Position numbers and translations under genes: made by a program. Positions 28,761-36,933 of a DNA stretch of 64,000 nucleotides are shown piece by piece (position 1 is the stretch's first letter; each line of letters begins with the position of its first letter). The stretch is from Methylococcus sp. Mc7 (GTDB lineage: Bacteria > Pseudomonadota > Gammaproteobacteria > Methylococcales > Methylococcaceae): assembly GCF_019285515.1 (NCBI RefSeq), contig NZ_CP079095.1:2264501-2328500 (forward strand). The letters run 5' to 3'. Below the pieces are notes generated by a model that was not told the DNA's origin, did no database searches, and saw only the letters and a list, made by a program, of their open reading frames with translations.

Positions 28761-29192
28761 ATGAGCTTAAGTACGAAGCAACCCATTGCAAAAAAACTGA
28801 ACGTGTCCGCGGATGTGGTGTGGGAAGCGGTCCGAAACATAGGGCGGCTCGACGTCTGGTTTCCGATCATCGAGACGTGCAGGGTGGAAGGCGAGGGCGC
28901 TGGTGCATCGCGATACATGACCGTGGCGGGCGGCGGCGAGATCAAGGACACCATCGAAGAGATCGACGATCTCACCATGAGGCTGACCTATCTCCGGCCA
29001 GTGTCCCCGTTTCCCGTCACCTACTACAAAGGCACGGTGGAAGTGTTCAAGTCGTACGATGGCTTAGGGATCGTGGTTTGGACCATCGATTTCGAGTCGC
29101 GGCCGGAAGATGCCGCATCGGTGGCGGAGCTGGTGCGCAGCGCCATAAGCGACGGTATCGATGGGATGGAAAAGGACCTCCACGGCGCGTAA
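28761..29192 (+). CDS. SRPBCC-family (polyketide cyclase / START-like) protein
   Basis: A 143-residue cytosolic protein with the SRPBCC pattern: VSADVVWEAVRNIGRLDVWF at the N-terminus, then GAxRxMTVAGGGEIKDTIEE, YYKGTVEVF and a final long amphipathic helix. These helix-grip folds bind hydrophobic ligands, and the ligand here is unknown. The ATG at 28761 is preferred over the in-frame upstream codon at 28704. The last 16 codons and the following convergent yfbR tail occur again at 44775-44982 in diverged form, so this is a second allele of a locus whose other copy was mostly lost. Confidence 0.7.
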   Translation: MSLSTKQPIAKKLNVSADVVWEAVRNIGRLDVWFPIIETCRVEGEGAGASRYMTVAGGGEIKDTIEEIDDLTMRLTYLRPVSPFPVTYYKGTVEVFKSYDGLGIVVWTIDFESRPEDAASVAELVRSAISDGIDGMEKDLHGA

Positions 29193-29202
29193 CGACAGAT
29201 AT

Positions 29203-29350
29203 TCAGAGCCCCAGCCGGTCCAGCGTCAGTTCGTAGCCGGGTGCGAACACTTCCATGAAATAGTCGACTTCCGTCAACCCCCGGGGCCCGATTTTTTTTG
29301 CGGATGTCCTTTTCCGCGTTGACGAAGTCGGTGTTGCCGGCCCGGCGCTG
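29203..29350 (-). pseudogene. yfbR 3' fragment, frameshifted
   Basis: The minus strand encodes EVDYFMEVFAPGYELTLDRL up to the stop, nearly matching the C-terminus of the intact YfbR-like protein at 44833-45420. Upstream the frame is broken near 29290 in a T8 run, after which NTDFVNAEKDI is readable in another frame. Homology stops near 29350. It is a relic convergent with the SRPBCC gene, the same arrangement as the copy at 44775-44982. Confidence 0.75.
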
Positions 29351-29537
29351 GCGATCATCTGCCGGCCCGGGTTGTCGGTTTGTGCCTGTTGGCATTCGTA
29401 CAATGGGCGCGAACCCGTTGGGAAAATAGCAGCGGCGGCATGCGATGTTTGGGAAACCCGAAAACACCCAACTCGCCTGTAAGGTTTCGGGCTCTGCGAC
29501 GACTCATGGGCAGGTTCTAGCCGTATACCACGCCGCC

Positions 29538-30530
29538 ATGCACAACTGTCTGCCCCTTCTGCAACCTTCGGATTTTCCTGCCCTCGTGCGGGATAGGCTG
29601 GATACGGTGCAGGTGAACCTGGGATATCGCTGCAACCAGACCTGCCTGCATTGCCACGTCAACGCGGGGCCGTCGAGGAAGGAGGGCATGGCTCGGGAGA
29701 CTGTCGAAGAAGTATTGGCTTTCCTGAGGCGCTCGGGTGCCGCCGTACTGGATCTTACCGGCGGCGCGCCCGAGATGAACCCTCATTTCCGCTACTTGGT
29801 GGAGGAGGCGCGGGCCCTGCGCCTTCGAGTCATCGACCGCTGCAACCTCACCATCCTAGAGGAGCCGGGCTATGAGGACGTGGCGGATTTCCTCGCCGCA
29901 CAAGGGGTGGAGATCGTGGCTTCCTTGCCCTGTTATCTCGAAGACAACGTGGATCGCCAGCGCGGCAACGGTATCTTCGCGGCCAGTATCCGTGCCCTGC
30001 GGAAACTCAACGGCCTGGGTTACGGGAAAGAACGCTCGGGCCTTGTCCTCAACCTGGTCTACAACCCTCAGGGCGCCGTTCTGGCGCCACCCCAGGCGGA
30101 ATTGGAAACGGCCTACCGGCGTGAGCTGGATTCCCGCTACGGCATCGTCTTCAACCGGCTTTACGCCTTGACCAACATGCCGATCCAGCGCTTCGGCAGC
30201 ACGCTCGTTTCCCAAGGCGTGTTCCACGCTTACATGGATACGCTGCGTGACGCCCACCGTACGGAGAACTTGGCGCGGGTCATGTGCCGGAGTCTCATCA
30301 GCGTGAACTGGCAGGGCCGGGTTTACGACTGCGATTTCAACCAGATGCTTGGTTTGCCTTTGGGCGGCGGCAATGCCGCGCCACGAATCGGTGGTCTAGT
30401 CCCGGATCGTCTGGAAGGTGCCCCCATCGCCACTGCCAATCACTGTTACGGTTGCACTGCCGGTGCAGGCAGCGGCTGTGGCGGGGCTTTGGCGGCCAGT
30501 CATCCCCCAGCCTTACCTACAGGAGAATGA
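29538..30530 (+). CDS. arsS: arsenosugar-biosynthesis radical SAM protein ArsS
   Basis: About 330 residues from the ATG at 29538. The frame is open from 29445, but the added residues carry no conserved feature. The radical SAM motif CNQTCLHC has Cys at residues 32, 36 and 39, followed by HVNAGPSR, as in the ArsS (rSAM/Cys-rich, TIGR04167-like) family. DLTGGAPEMN is the GGE-like motif. The C-terminal DUF3641-type part ends in a Cys group (CYGCTAGAGSGCGG). ArsS proteins are proposed to transfer the deoxyadenosyl group of SAM to arsenic. All relevant codons are Cys, not Sec. It is followed four bases later by an ArsM-like gene, with which it forms an operon. Confidence 0.88.
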   Translation: MHNCLPLLQPSDFPALVRDRLDTVQVNLGYRCNQTCLHCHVNAGPSRKEGMARETVEEVLAFLRRSGAAVLDLTGGAPEMNPHFRYLVEEARALRLRVIDRCNLTILEEPGYEDVADFLAAQGVEIVASLPCYLEDNVDRQRGNGIFAASIRALRKLNGLGYGKERSGLVLNLVYNPQGAVLAPPQAELETAYRRELDSRYGIVFNRLYALTNMPIQRFGSTLVSQGVFHAYMDTLRDAHRTENLARVMCRSLISVNWQGRVYDCDFNQMLGLPLGGGNAAPRIGGLVPDRLEGAPIATANHCYGCTAGAGSGCGGALAASHPPALPTGE

Positions 30531-30534
30531 AACC

Positions 30535-31656
30535 ATGTTTATCGAACAATCCGTGCGCGAACGCTATTCTGAAGGCGCCCGTGAGCGCCAGGAATCGCTT
30601 TGTTGTCCCGTGGATTACGACCGCGAACTGCTTGCCCTGCTGCCCGAGGAAATCATCGAAAAGGACTACGGCTGCGGCGATCCCTCCCGTTACGTCCGGC
30701 CTGGAGAGACGGTGCTGGATCTGGGATCGGGTGGCGGCAAGGTGTGTTACATGGCAGCCCAGCTGGTGGGACCCGAGGGGCGCGTCGTCGGCGTGGACAT
30801 GAACGACGACATGCTTGTCCTGGCGCGCAAATATCAGGCGGAGATGGCCACCAAGCTGGGGGGTGACCGGGTGCGCTTCGTCAAGGGCTACATCCAGGAT
30901 TTGAGTCTGGACGTGGAAGCTATGGAGAGCTATTTGGCTGCATACCCCGTGACGGACGCCGCTTCCTTAGCCCGGCTGAAAGCCTGGCAGGTGGAGCAGC
31001 GGCGCGAGCGTCCCCTGATCCCCGACGACTCGGTGGACCTGGTGATTTCCAACTGCGTGCTGAACCTGGTGGACGACGGCGACAAGCAGCAATTGGTACG
31101 GGAAATCTTCCGCGTACTCAGGCCCGGCGGCCGGGCGGCCATCTCCGACATCGTCGCCGACGAGCCGGTGCCGGCACACCTGAAAAATGACCCGGAACTG
31201 TGGAGCGGTTGCCTGTCCGGTGCCTTCCAGGAGCGGGAATTTACCCGTGCTTTCGCCGAGGCCGGCTTTGCCGGCGTGTGCCTGGATAGATGGAGCGAAC
31301 ACCCGTGGCGGGTGATCGAGAACATCGAATTCCGCGCCGTCACCTTGCTAGCTGTCAAGGGGCAAGGGCGGGAGTGCCTGGACCGCGGTCACGCGGTCAT
31401 CTACCGGGGACCCTACGGGGAAATCCGCGACGACGAGGGTCACATCTTTCCGCGCGGCGAGCGCATCGCCGTGTGCGAGCGCACCTTCCGCTTTCTCACC
31501 GAAGGCCCTTTCAGGAATGACTTCATCGGTGTTGAGCCGCGGGTGCTCGCCGACTCGGTTCCCTGGTGCGCCCCGCCCGGCACCCGCCGCCCCGCGAGCG
31601 AAACCAAAGGCGGGCGGCAAATCGCTGACTGCGGAGATAGCGCGTGTTGCTGTTGA
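30535..31656 (+). CDS. ArsM-like SAM-dependent methyltransferase
   Basis: A 373-residue methyltransferase. The SAM site is VLDLGSGGGKVCY near residues 61-73, followed by GVDMNDDML. ArsM-type cysteines are present: CCPVDY near residues 22-27, YGCGDPS near 46, and the signature LVISNCVLNLVDD near 160. A C-terminal extension of about 90 residues ends in a Cys-rich tail (GDSACCC). Arsenite methylation is the probable activity, upstream of or together with ArsS in making arsenosugar precursors. It starts at an ATG after ACAGGAGAATG and is coupled to arsS. Confidence 0.82.
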   Translation: MFIEQSVRERYSEGARERQESLCCPVDYDRELLALLPEEIIEKDYGCGDPSRYVRPGETVLDLGSGGGKVCYMAAQLVGPEGRVVGVDMNDDMLVLARKYQAEMATKLGGDRVRFVKGYIQDLSLDVEAMESYLAAYPVTDAASLARLKAWQVEQRRERPLIPDDSVDLVISNCVLNLVDDGDKQQLVREIFRVLRPGGRAAISDIVADEPVPAHLKNDPELWSGCLSGAFQEREFTRAFAEAGFAGVCLDRWSEHPWRVIENIEFRAVTLLAVKGQGRECLDRGHAVIYRGPYGEIRDDEGHIFPRGERIAVCERTFRFLTEGPFRNDFIGVEPRVLADSVPWCAPPGTRRPASETKGGRQIADCGDSACCC

Positions 31657-31887
31657 GGTGGCGGTTTGGCGATACGCCATGCCGCGTTCGGGATACCCCC
31701 ATTCATGGAATGTCTTCGCAGCCGATGTACTCAGCCAATGTAAGAAGTGCTTTGATGTGTCGCGGGCAGGAGATGGCCTGGGGTAAGCGGTTTGCGCCCA
31801 CGGTGCTCGTTACCCCCGCCATTCAGCGCCCGGGATTGGCCGCGCTGCCGCTGACCGGCGCAGCCGAGCCCGGCCACGGACAGGCTC

Positions 31888-32175
31888 CTATCTCTCGGGA
31901 CCTTCTCCGACGCGGCCCCCGCCGCGCAGCCCGCTGTCCCGTAATGCCCGTTGAATTCGCTTACGCGCGCGCTCATCGAGCCGCAATCGGTCGTCCATGA
32001 GGGCCTGGATTTCCAGAGTCGCTGCGGCCTGGCGCAAGAAGCGAAGTTGTTGGGCGAAACGATCGCAGGCGTCGCACATCAGTAGATGCAGGCGTAACGA
32101 CAGTCGCTCCTTTATCGTCAAAGGCCGGTCCTGGCTTTGAGATAGCAGCCGGCTGGTTTCCTGGCAATTCAGCAT
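31888..32175 (-). CDS. zinc-finger anti-sigma factor
   Basis: A 95-residue protein from the ATG at 32175, which overlaps the stop of the sigma-factor gene (ATGA). The central HLLMCDACDRFAQQL is the H-x3-C-x2-C motif of zinc-binding anti-sigma domains. No membrane segment is visible, so it would be a soluble anti-sigma factor, possibly redox- or thiol-sensitive. Its usual partner, the overlapping sigma gene, is frameshifted here, so the pair may be non-functional. Confidence 0.75.
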   Translation of the reverse strand: MLNCQETSRLLSQSQDRPLTIKERLSLRLHLLMCDACDRFAQQLRFLRQAAATLEIQALMDDRLRLDERARKRIQRALRDSGLRGGGRVGEGPER

Positions 32176-32797
32176 CAACGTGTCTCCTTTTCCCGTGTCT
32201 GGCCGAACCAGTTGAGTTCCAGGCATTGCCGGAGGCTCATGCGTGCACGGTACAGCATCACTCCTGCATTGGTCATGGATATGCCCATGTCCTTACAAAT
32301 TTCTTCGTTGCTGCTTCCGTGCAGTTCGCGCAATACGAACAACTGGCGCTGCTTGGGCGCCAGCCGCTCGATACAGAGGTTCAGCACTTCCCAGAAAAGG
32401 GCATTCTCGGTCGCTTTGGCCGGATCGTTCCAAGACAGGGGCTTGGCGGCCCACTGTGGCCGCGGGCGGTAAAGAAATCGTCCGTGCCGAAGTCTTCCTC
32501 GGCGCAGTCGGCTCCGGCTTCATCCCCCAAGGGCACTTCCCGGTATTGCCGGCGTAATTGGTCAAGGATCTTGTGCTTGAGGATGCCGGTCAGCCAAGTG
32601 CGTTCGGAGGCACGGCCGTTGAAACCTTCATGGCACTTGAGCGCCGCCAGCAGGGTTTCCTGCACCAGATCTTCGGCCAGGGCTTCGTTGCGGACTTGCA
32701 GGAGGGCGTAGCGATACAGGTAGTCGCCGTAGGCGTCCAGCCAGGTTTCCGGGGCCGAAGGCTGTCTCTCATCGGGGGGAGGCGGAGACGGATTCAT
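32175..32797 (-). pseudogene. ECF-type RNA polymerase sigma factor, frameshifted
   Basis: The N-terminal part (from the ATG at 32797) has sigma region 2: YLYRYALLQVRNEALAEDLV and TWLTGILKHKILDQLRR. After TDDFFTARG the frame is lost near 32465. The C-terminal part in another frame (to 32175) has region 4: LAPKQRQLFVLRELHGSSNE and SMTNAGVMLYRARMSLRQCL. The total length is 3n+2, so one missing base explains the break. Sigma/anti-sigma pairs commonly accompany arsS clusters. It may be a true pseudogene or a sequencing error in GC-rich DNA. Confidence 0.85.
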
Positions 32798-32905
32798 GGT
32801 ATTTCTCGTAGGCAGGAAAACCGCTTAATTGTGACTCAAACGCCGGGGAAACAGTATCCCGCAGAAGATGGCGAATCCGTTGTAAGGAATGGCCAACGGC
32901 GGCGA

Positions 32906-32941
32906 CCAATGGATAACGATCGATAGTATCGCTTCCATTGG
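32906..32941. promoter_or_regulatory. nested inverted repeat between sigma gene and AhpD-like gene
   Basis: CCAATGGA (32906-32913) is the perfect inverse of TCCATTGG (32934-32941). Between them lies the 11-base palindrome CGATAGTATCG. The rest of the 321-base divergent gap (32798-33118) holds no gene that I can support. The position suits an operator or autoregulated promoter for the sigma/anti-sigma genes and the operon starting at 33119, but no protein is known to bind it. Confidence 0.45.
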
Positions 32942-33118
32942 GAGGGCTATTTCGTGTTCCGCCGGACTTCGATCACGACCCGATCGGCCGTCTGATCGAG
33001 GATACCAGTCCCTGCCTGCATTGGGGCCGGAAAACCGCGGATTCTGGCCGGCGCGCCCATGCGGGCCGCTGGGTGAAACATTCCCATTGACATATCGAGA
33101 CCACTGGAGGAGCCGTTC

Positions 33119-33508
33119 ATGGCCACAGTCAAGCTACTAGAAGAAACCGAAGCCGATGCCCGGCTCGCGCCTCTTTATGCCGAAATTCGGAAAACCCTGG
33201 GCACACCCTTCGTGCCCAACTTGTTCAAGGTCATGGCGCACCATCCGGCTTATCTCGAAACCACCTGGAACCGTTACAAGGCCGTCATGCTGGCGGGTAA
33301 GCTGGATCGGCGAACCAAGGAAATCATTGCCCTGGCCGTGTCCGCTACCAACAACTGCGCATATTGCGTCAATGCCCATACCGCCGTGCTCAAGGGCCTG
33401 GGGCTGGACGACGCGGCCATCGTGGAGCTCATGGCGGTGGTGGATTTGTACAGCGGCTTCAACAAATTCCTGGACGGACTCCTGGTCGAATCCGATCTCA
33501 AGCCATGA
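33119..33508 (+). CDS. AhpD-like carboxymuconolactone decarboxylase family protein
   Basis: A 129-residue protein with the AhpD core. KLDRRTKEIIALAVSATNNC leads to CAYC (Cys80, Cys83) and His87, the E-x11-C-x2-C-x3-H site of thiol-based peroxidase or disulfide-reductase members. It is preceded by a strong GGAGGAG ribosome-binding site, and its stop overlaps the next gene (ATGA). It is first in an eight-gene run with 4-base overlaps or very short gaps, to 39111. Its role in arsenosugar clusters is not established; redox protection or thiol exchange is plausible. Confidence 0.82.
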   Translation: MATVKLLEETEADARLAPLYAEIRKTLGTPFVPNLFKVMAHHPAYLETTWNRYKAVMLAGKLDRRTKEIIALAVSATNNCAYCVNAHTAVLKGLGLDDAAIVELMAVVDLYSGFNKFLDGLLVESDLKP

Positions 33509-34170
33509 AAATGTCCGCTGACGAAGGCGTGCGCCTCCTGGTGTTCGCCAAGGCTCCGGAACCCGGCCTGGCCAAGACCCGGCTCATCCCCTTGTTGGGG
33601 GCGGAAGGCGCGGCCCGCCTGCAGGCACGTCTGACGCGGCGCGCCGTTGTCACTGCCCAGGCCGCCGGTGTCGGCCAAGTGGAACTTTGGTGCGCGCCGG
33701 ACGCCGGTCACCCCTTCTTTGCCGCCCTTGCCGAGGAATCCGGCGTCGCCCTCCGCACCCAGCGTGGTGCCGACCTGGGCGAGAGAATGCTGCATGCGGT
33801 GATGGAATCCCTAGCCTGCTCCCCCTACGCCTTGGTACTGGGTACCGATTGCCCTTTGCTGTCCTGGACTCATTTCCGCCGCGTGGTGGACGAACTGCGA
33901 TGGGGAAGGGAAGCGGTGATCGTCCCGGCCGAGGATGGCGGATACGTGTTGCTGGGCTTGGCGCGGGTGGCACCGGAACTGTTTCGTGGCATCGCTTGGG
34001 GAACCGCCGAAGTATTGGCGCAAACCCGCGCGTGCCTGGAAAAGCTGGACTTACGTTTCAGCGAACTGGACCCCTTGCCAGACTTGGACCGGCCGGAAGA
34101 CTACCTGAAACTGAGCCGGGAACGGCCCCGGCTCTGGCACGACCTGACTGCCGAGGACTTTTCCCCATGA
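33505..34170 (+). CDS. TIGR04282-type glycosyltransferase of arsenosugar clusters (DUF2064)
   Basis: A 221-residue cytosolic nucleotide-sugar-type transferase. It opens with LLVFAKAPEPGLAKTRL (a pattern also found in CofC/MobA-like nucleotidyltransferases), then VLGTDCPLL near residue 112 as the metal-binding Asp site, and PAEDGGYVLLGL. It overlaps both neighbours by four bases. The family is named for its occurrence with arsS, but its biochemical reaction has not been established. The second glycosyltransferase of the pair lies at 39881-40561. Confidence 0.82.
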   Translation: MKMSADEGVRLLVFAKAPEPGLAKTRLIPLLGAEGAARLQARLTRRAVVTAQAAGVGQVELWCAPDAGHPFFAALAEESGVALRTQRGADLGERMLHAVMESLACSPYALVLGTDCPLLSWTHFRRVVDELRWGREAVIVPAEDGGYVLLGLARVAPELFRGIAWGTAEVLAQTRACLEKLDLRFSELDPLPDLDRPEDYLKLSRERPRLWHDLTAEDFSP

Positions 34171-34691
34171 GCTACATCGACACGCCGGATTCCTATCCCT
34201 ACCGTTGGTACCTCAGGCCCCTCTTGTTCCTGCTGCGCCGTAAATCCGGCGTCTTGTCCGCTGCGGTGCGCCTTTGGGGCCGAGTGCCGCTGGCTTTTCT
34301 CGGCTTCCTGTGGATGCTGCGCGCCCTGGAGCGGCGCGCTTCGCCCTTGGACGCCAAACTACGCGCGCTGATCCGTACCCGCATCTCGCAAATCGAGGTG
34401 TGCCCCTTCTGTATCGACCTCAACGGCAGCCGGGCGCTGGAACTGGGCGTGGCGGAAGAAAAGCTGTTCGCCTTGGCCGAATTCGCGGCATCCCCGCTGT
34501 ACGACGAAGCCGAAAAGGCCGCTCTGGCGTTCGCCGAGGCAATCACCACCACCGGTCGCCGGGTGGATGAAGAGTTGATGGTGCGCCTGAAGCGCCACTT
34601 CAGCGACGACGCCATCGTCGAACTGGCGGCTCTGGTCGCCCACCAGAACCTGTCCGCCAAGTTCAACACCGCTTTGGGAGTTGAAGCATGA
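34167..34691 (+). CDS. second AhpD-like carboxymuconolactone decarboxylase family protein
   Basis: A 174-residue protein. The core has KLRALIRTRISQIEVCPFC with Cys79 and Cys82, but the position three residues after the second Cys is Asn in place of the His seen in the first AhpD-like protein. A basic, somewhat hydrophobic N-terminal 50 residues (FLLRRKSGVLSAAVRLWGRV) precedes it. It overlaps the previous gene and the next DUF547 gene by four bases. Peroxidase activity is doubtful without the His. The CxxC may still cycle as a dithiol. Confidence 0.75.
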   Translation: MSYIDTPDSYPYRWYLRPLLFLLRRKSGVLSAAVRLWGRVPLAFLGFLWMLRALERRASPLDAKLRALIRTRISQIEVCPFCIDLNGSRALELGVAEEKLFALAEFAASPLYDEAEKAALAFAEAITTTGRRVDEELMVRLKRHFSDDAIVELAALVAHQNLSAKFNTALGVEA

Positions 34692-35473
34692 ACGGCAACG
34701 CATTTTCCAACTGCAGTCTTGTTCTGGGAAAACATCGCAGCGTTTTCGCCGCCATAGGCGTGTTACTGGCCTGCCTGAGCGCGGCGGCTTGCGCCGCGGA
34801 GCCGGACTGGTCGGCTTACGGCCAGCTCCTGGAACGCCATCTCGGCCGCCGCAGCGCCGCCGGCATCGAGCTGGCATGGCTGGATTATTCGGCGTTGCGG
34901 CAAGACCCGGCATTTTCGCGAGTCGTCGAGCAGATCGCCGCCTATCCACCGGAAAACCTGCGAACCCGCGAGGAACGGCTGGGGTTCCACATCAATGCCT
35001 ACAACATACTGGCCATCAAGACCGTGCTGGATCACTGGCCGGTGGAAAGCATCAAGGACGCCGGCAGCCTCCTGCGGCCGGTATGGAAGCGGCCCGCGGG
35101 CGAAGTGGGCGGCAAGACCCTGAGCCTGGACGAGATCGAGGATGGCCTGCGCAAACTGGGCGAACCGCGCATCCACATGGCCATCGTCTGCGCTTCCAAG
35201 AGCTGCCCGGATTTGCGCCGGGAACCTTATGCGGCGGCGAAGTTGGATCAGCAACTCAGCGATGCCGCCACAGCCTTTCTGAGCAATCCGGCCAAGGGCT
35301 TGCGCGTGGAAAACGGCGCGATCCGGGTGTCGAAAATTTTCGATTGGTTCGGCGGAGACTTCGATGCCGCCGGAGGCGTGGCGGCGTTCTTGAGCCGCTA
35401 CTATCCGGAACTGCCGGCAGGGCCGCCGGTCAGGGCCGACCTGCCTTACGACTGGTCGTTGAATGGCCAATAG
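34688..35473 (+). CDS. DUF547 secreted protein
   Basis: A 261-residue protein. A signal peptide spans about residues 1-36, after which DWSAYGQLLERHL starts the mature chain. DUF547 landmarks are RLGFHINAYNILAIKTVLDHWP near residue 97 and HMAIVCASKSCPDLRREPY near 162, which carry conserved Asn, His and Cys. The family is thiol-protease-like in fold but has no firm function. DUF547 genes recur in arsS clusters, which supports a periplasmic role in this pathway. Confidence 0.82.
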   Translation: MNGNAFSNCSLVLGKHRSVFAAIGVLLACLSAAACAAEPDWSAYGQLLERHLGRRSAAGIELAWLDYSALRQDPAFSRVVEQIAAYPPENLRTREERLGFHINAYNILAIKTVLDHWPVESIKDAGSLLRPVWKRPAGEVGGKTLSLDEIEDGLRKLGEPRIHMAIVCASKSCPDLRREPYAAAKLDQQLSDAATAFLSNPAKGLRVENGAIRVSKIFDWFGGDFDAAGGVAAFLSRYYPELPAGPPVRADLPYDWSLNGQ

Positions 35474-35496
35474 CGAACCCGGAGGAGGAACAACTC

Positions 35497-36933
35497 ATGG
35501 ACAAGTCCGAATACGATCTCTGCGTGATAGGCGGCGGTGCGGCAGGCCTTGTGGCGGCGGCCGGCGGCGCCGCGCTGGGTGCCAAGGTGGCGCTGGTGGA
35601 AAAACACCGGCTGGGCGGAGATTGCCTTTGGCACGGCTGCGTGCCCAGCAAGGCGCTGCTGCATTCGGCCAGGGTCGCTCACACCCTGCGCACGGCGGCG
35701 CTGGCCGGCCTGGACGATACCGAGCCCGGCGTCGATTTGGCCCGCGTGATGGAACGGGTGCGCTCGGTGATCCGCGTCATCGAACCCAACGACAGCCCGG
35801 AGCGCTTCCGCGGCCTGGGCGTCGAGGTGGTGTTCGGCGCCGGCCGTTTCACCGCCCCGGACCGCTTCGAGGTGGAAGGGCGCGCGCTCAGCGCCAAGCG
35901 CTTCGTCCTGGCCACCGGCAGCCGTGCGGCGCTGCCGCCCATAGCGGGCCTGGACCGGGTGCCTTACCTGACCAACGAAACCCTGTTCGATCTGCGTGAA
36001 CCGGTGCCCCGTCTCATCGTCATCGGAGCCGGCCCGATCGGCGTGGAAATGGCCCAGGCTTTCCGCCGCCTGGGCTCGGAAGTGGACTTGGTGGAAGCCG
36101 GCTCCGGCATTCTGCCGCGCGAGGACGCCGACGTGGCGGCCGTGGTGCGGCAACGCCTGGAAGGGGAGGGCGTGCGCATTTATTGCGGCTGTCCGAGCCG
36201 GTCCATCGAGGGCGGAGCCGGCGCACTGCGGCTGCATTTCACTACGGGAGAAGGCGAGGAGGGACGTCTGGAGGGCAGCCATCTGCTCATCGCCGCCGGC
36301 CGCCGGCCCAATCTCGACGGCTTGGGTCTGGAAGCCGCCGGGGTGGCGCTGGAGAACGGACGGCTCAAGCTGGACGCGCGTCTGCGCACCACCAACCGGC
36401 GCATCTACGCTTGCGGCGACGTGGCCGGGCCGTACCTGTTCACCCACATGGCCGAATACCAGGCCGGCATCGTGCTGAGGAACGCTCTGTTCCATTGGCC
36501 GGCGCGCTTCAACCCACGCGCCGTGCCCTGGTGCACCTTCACCGATCCGGAACTGGCCCGCGTCGGGTTGTCGGAAAGCGAAGCCAAGCGGGCCGGTGTG
36601 CCCCATCGCGTGTACGGCTTCGACTTTGCCCATATCGATCGGGCGGTGGCCGACGACGCCACCGAAGGCCGCGCCAAACTGGTGGTTGCGCCGAACGGCA
36701 AGCTGCTGGGCGCCACCCTGTGCGGCCCCCACGCGGGCGAAGTGATCCACGAATACGTGCTGGCCCTGACCAAAGGCATGAAGGTGTCCGACTTGGCCGG
36801 TGTCATCCACGTTTACCCCACGCTGGCGCAAATCAATCGCCGCGTGGCCGAACTCCACTTGAAGGCTAAGCTGACGCCGGGCCGGAGGCGCTGGATCCAG
36901 CGCCTGTTCTGCCTGGGAGGAGGCAATCCATGA
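35497..36933 (+). CDS. mercuric-reductase-like FAD/NAD(P) disulfide oxidoreductase
   Basis: A 478-residue flavoprotein. The FAD-binding site is VIGGGAAGLVAAAGGAALGA near residues 10-29, the redox-active pair is Cys43 and Cys48 (GGDCLWHGCVPSK), the NAD(P) site is IVIGAGPIGVEMAQAF near 175, a second FAD site is YACGDVAG near 305, and the C-terminal His is in VIHVYPTLAQ. It lacks an N-terminal HMA domain and the C-terminal Cys pair of MerA, so it is unlikely to reduce Hg(II). A GGAGGAGG ribosome-binding site precedes the start. Thiol or arsenical redox chemistry is suggested by the cluster only. Confidence 0.85.
   Translation: MDKSEYDLCVIGGGAAGLVAAAGGAALGAKVALVEKHRLGGDCLWHGCVPSKALLHSARVAHTLRTAALAGLDDTEPGVDLARVMERVRSVIRVIEPNDSPERFRGLGVEVVFGAGRFTAPDRFEVEGRALSAKRFVLATGSRAALPPIAGLDRVPYLTNETLFDLREPVPRLIVIGAGPIGVEMAQAFRRLGSEVDLVEAGSGILPREDADVAAVVRQRLEGEGVRIYCGCPSRSIEGGAGALRLHFTTGEGEEGRLEGSHLLIAAGRRPNLDGLGLEAAGVALENGRLKLDARLRTTNRRIYACGDVAGPYLFTHMAEYQAGIVLRNALFHWPARFNPRAVPWCTFTDPELARVGLSESEAKRAGVPHRVYGFDFAHIDRAVADDATEGRAKLVVAPNGKLLGATLCGPHAGEVIHEYVLALTKGMKVSDLAGVIHVYPTLAQINRRVAELHLKAKLTPGRRRWIQRLFCLGGGNP

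Noticed and set aside
29538-30530. Possible selenocysteine in ArsS, since some ArsS proteins are selenoproteins
   Set aside because: All motif positions are encoded as Cys, and no in-frame TGA occurs before the stop.
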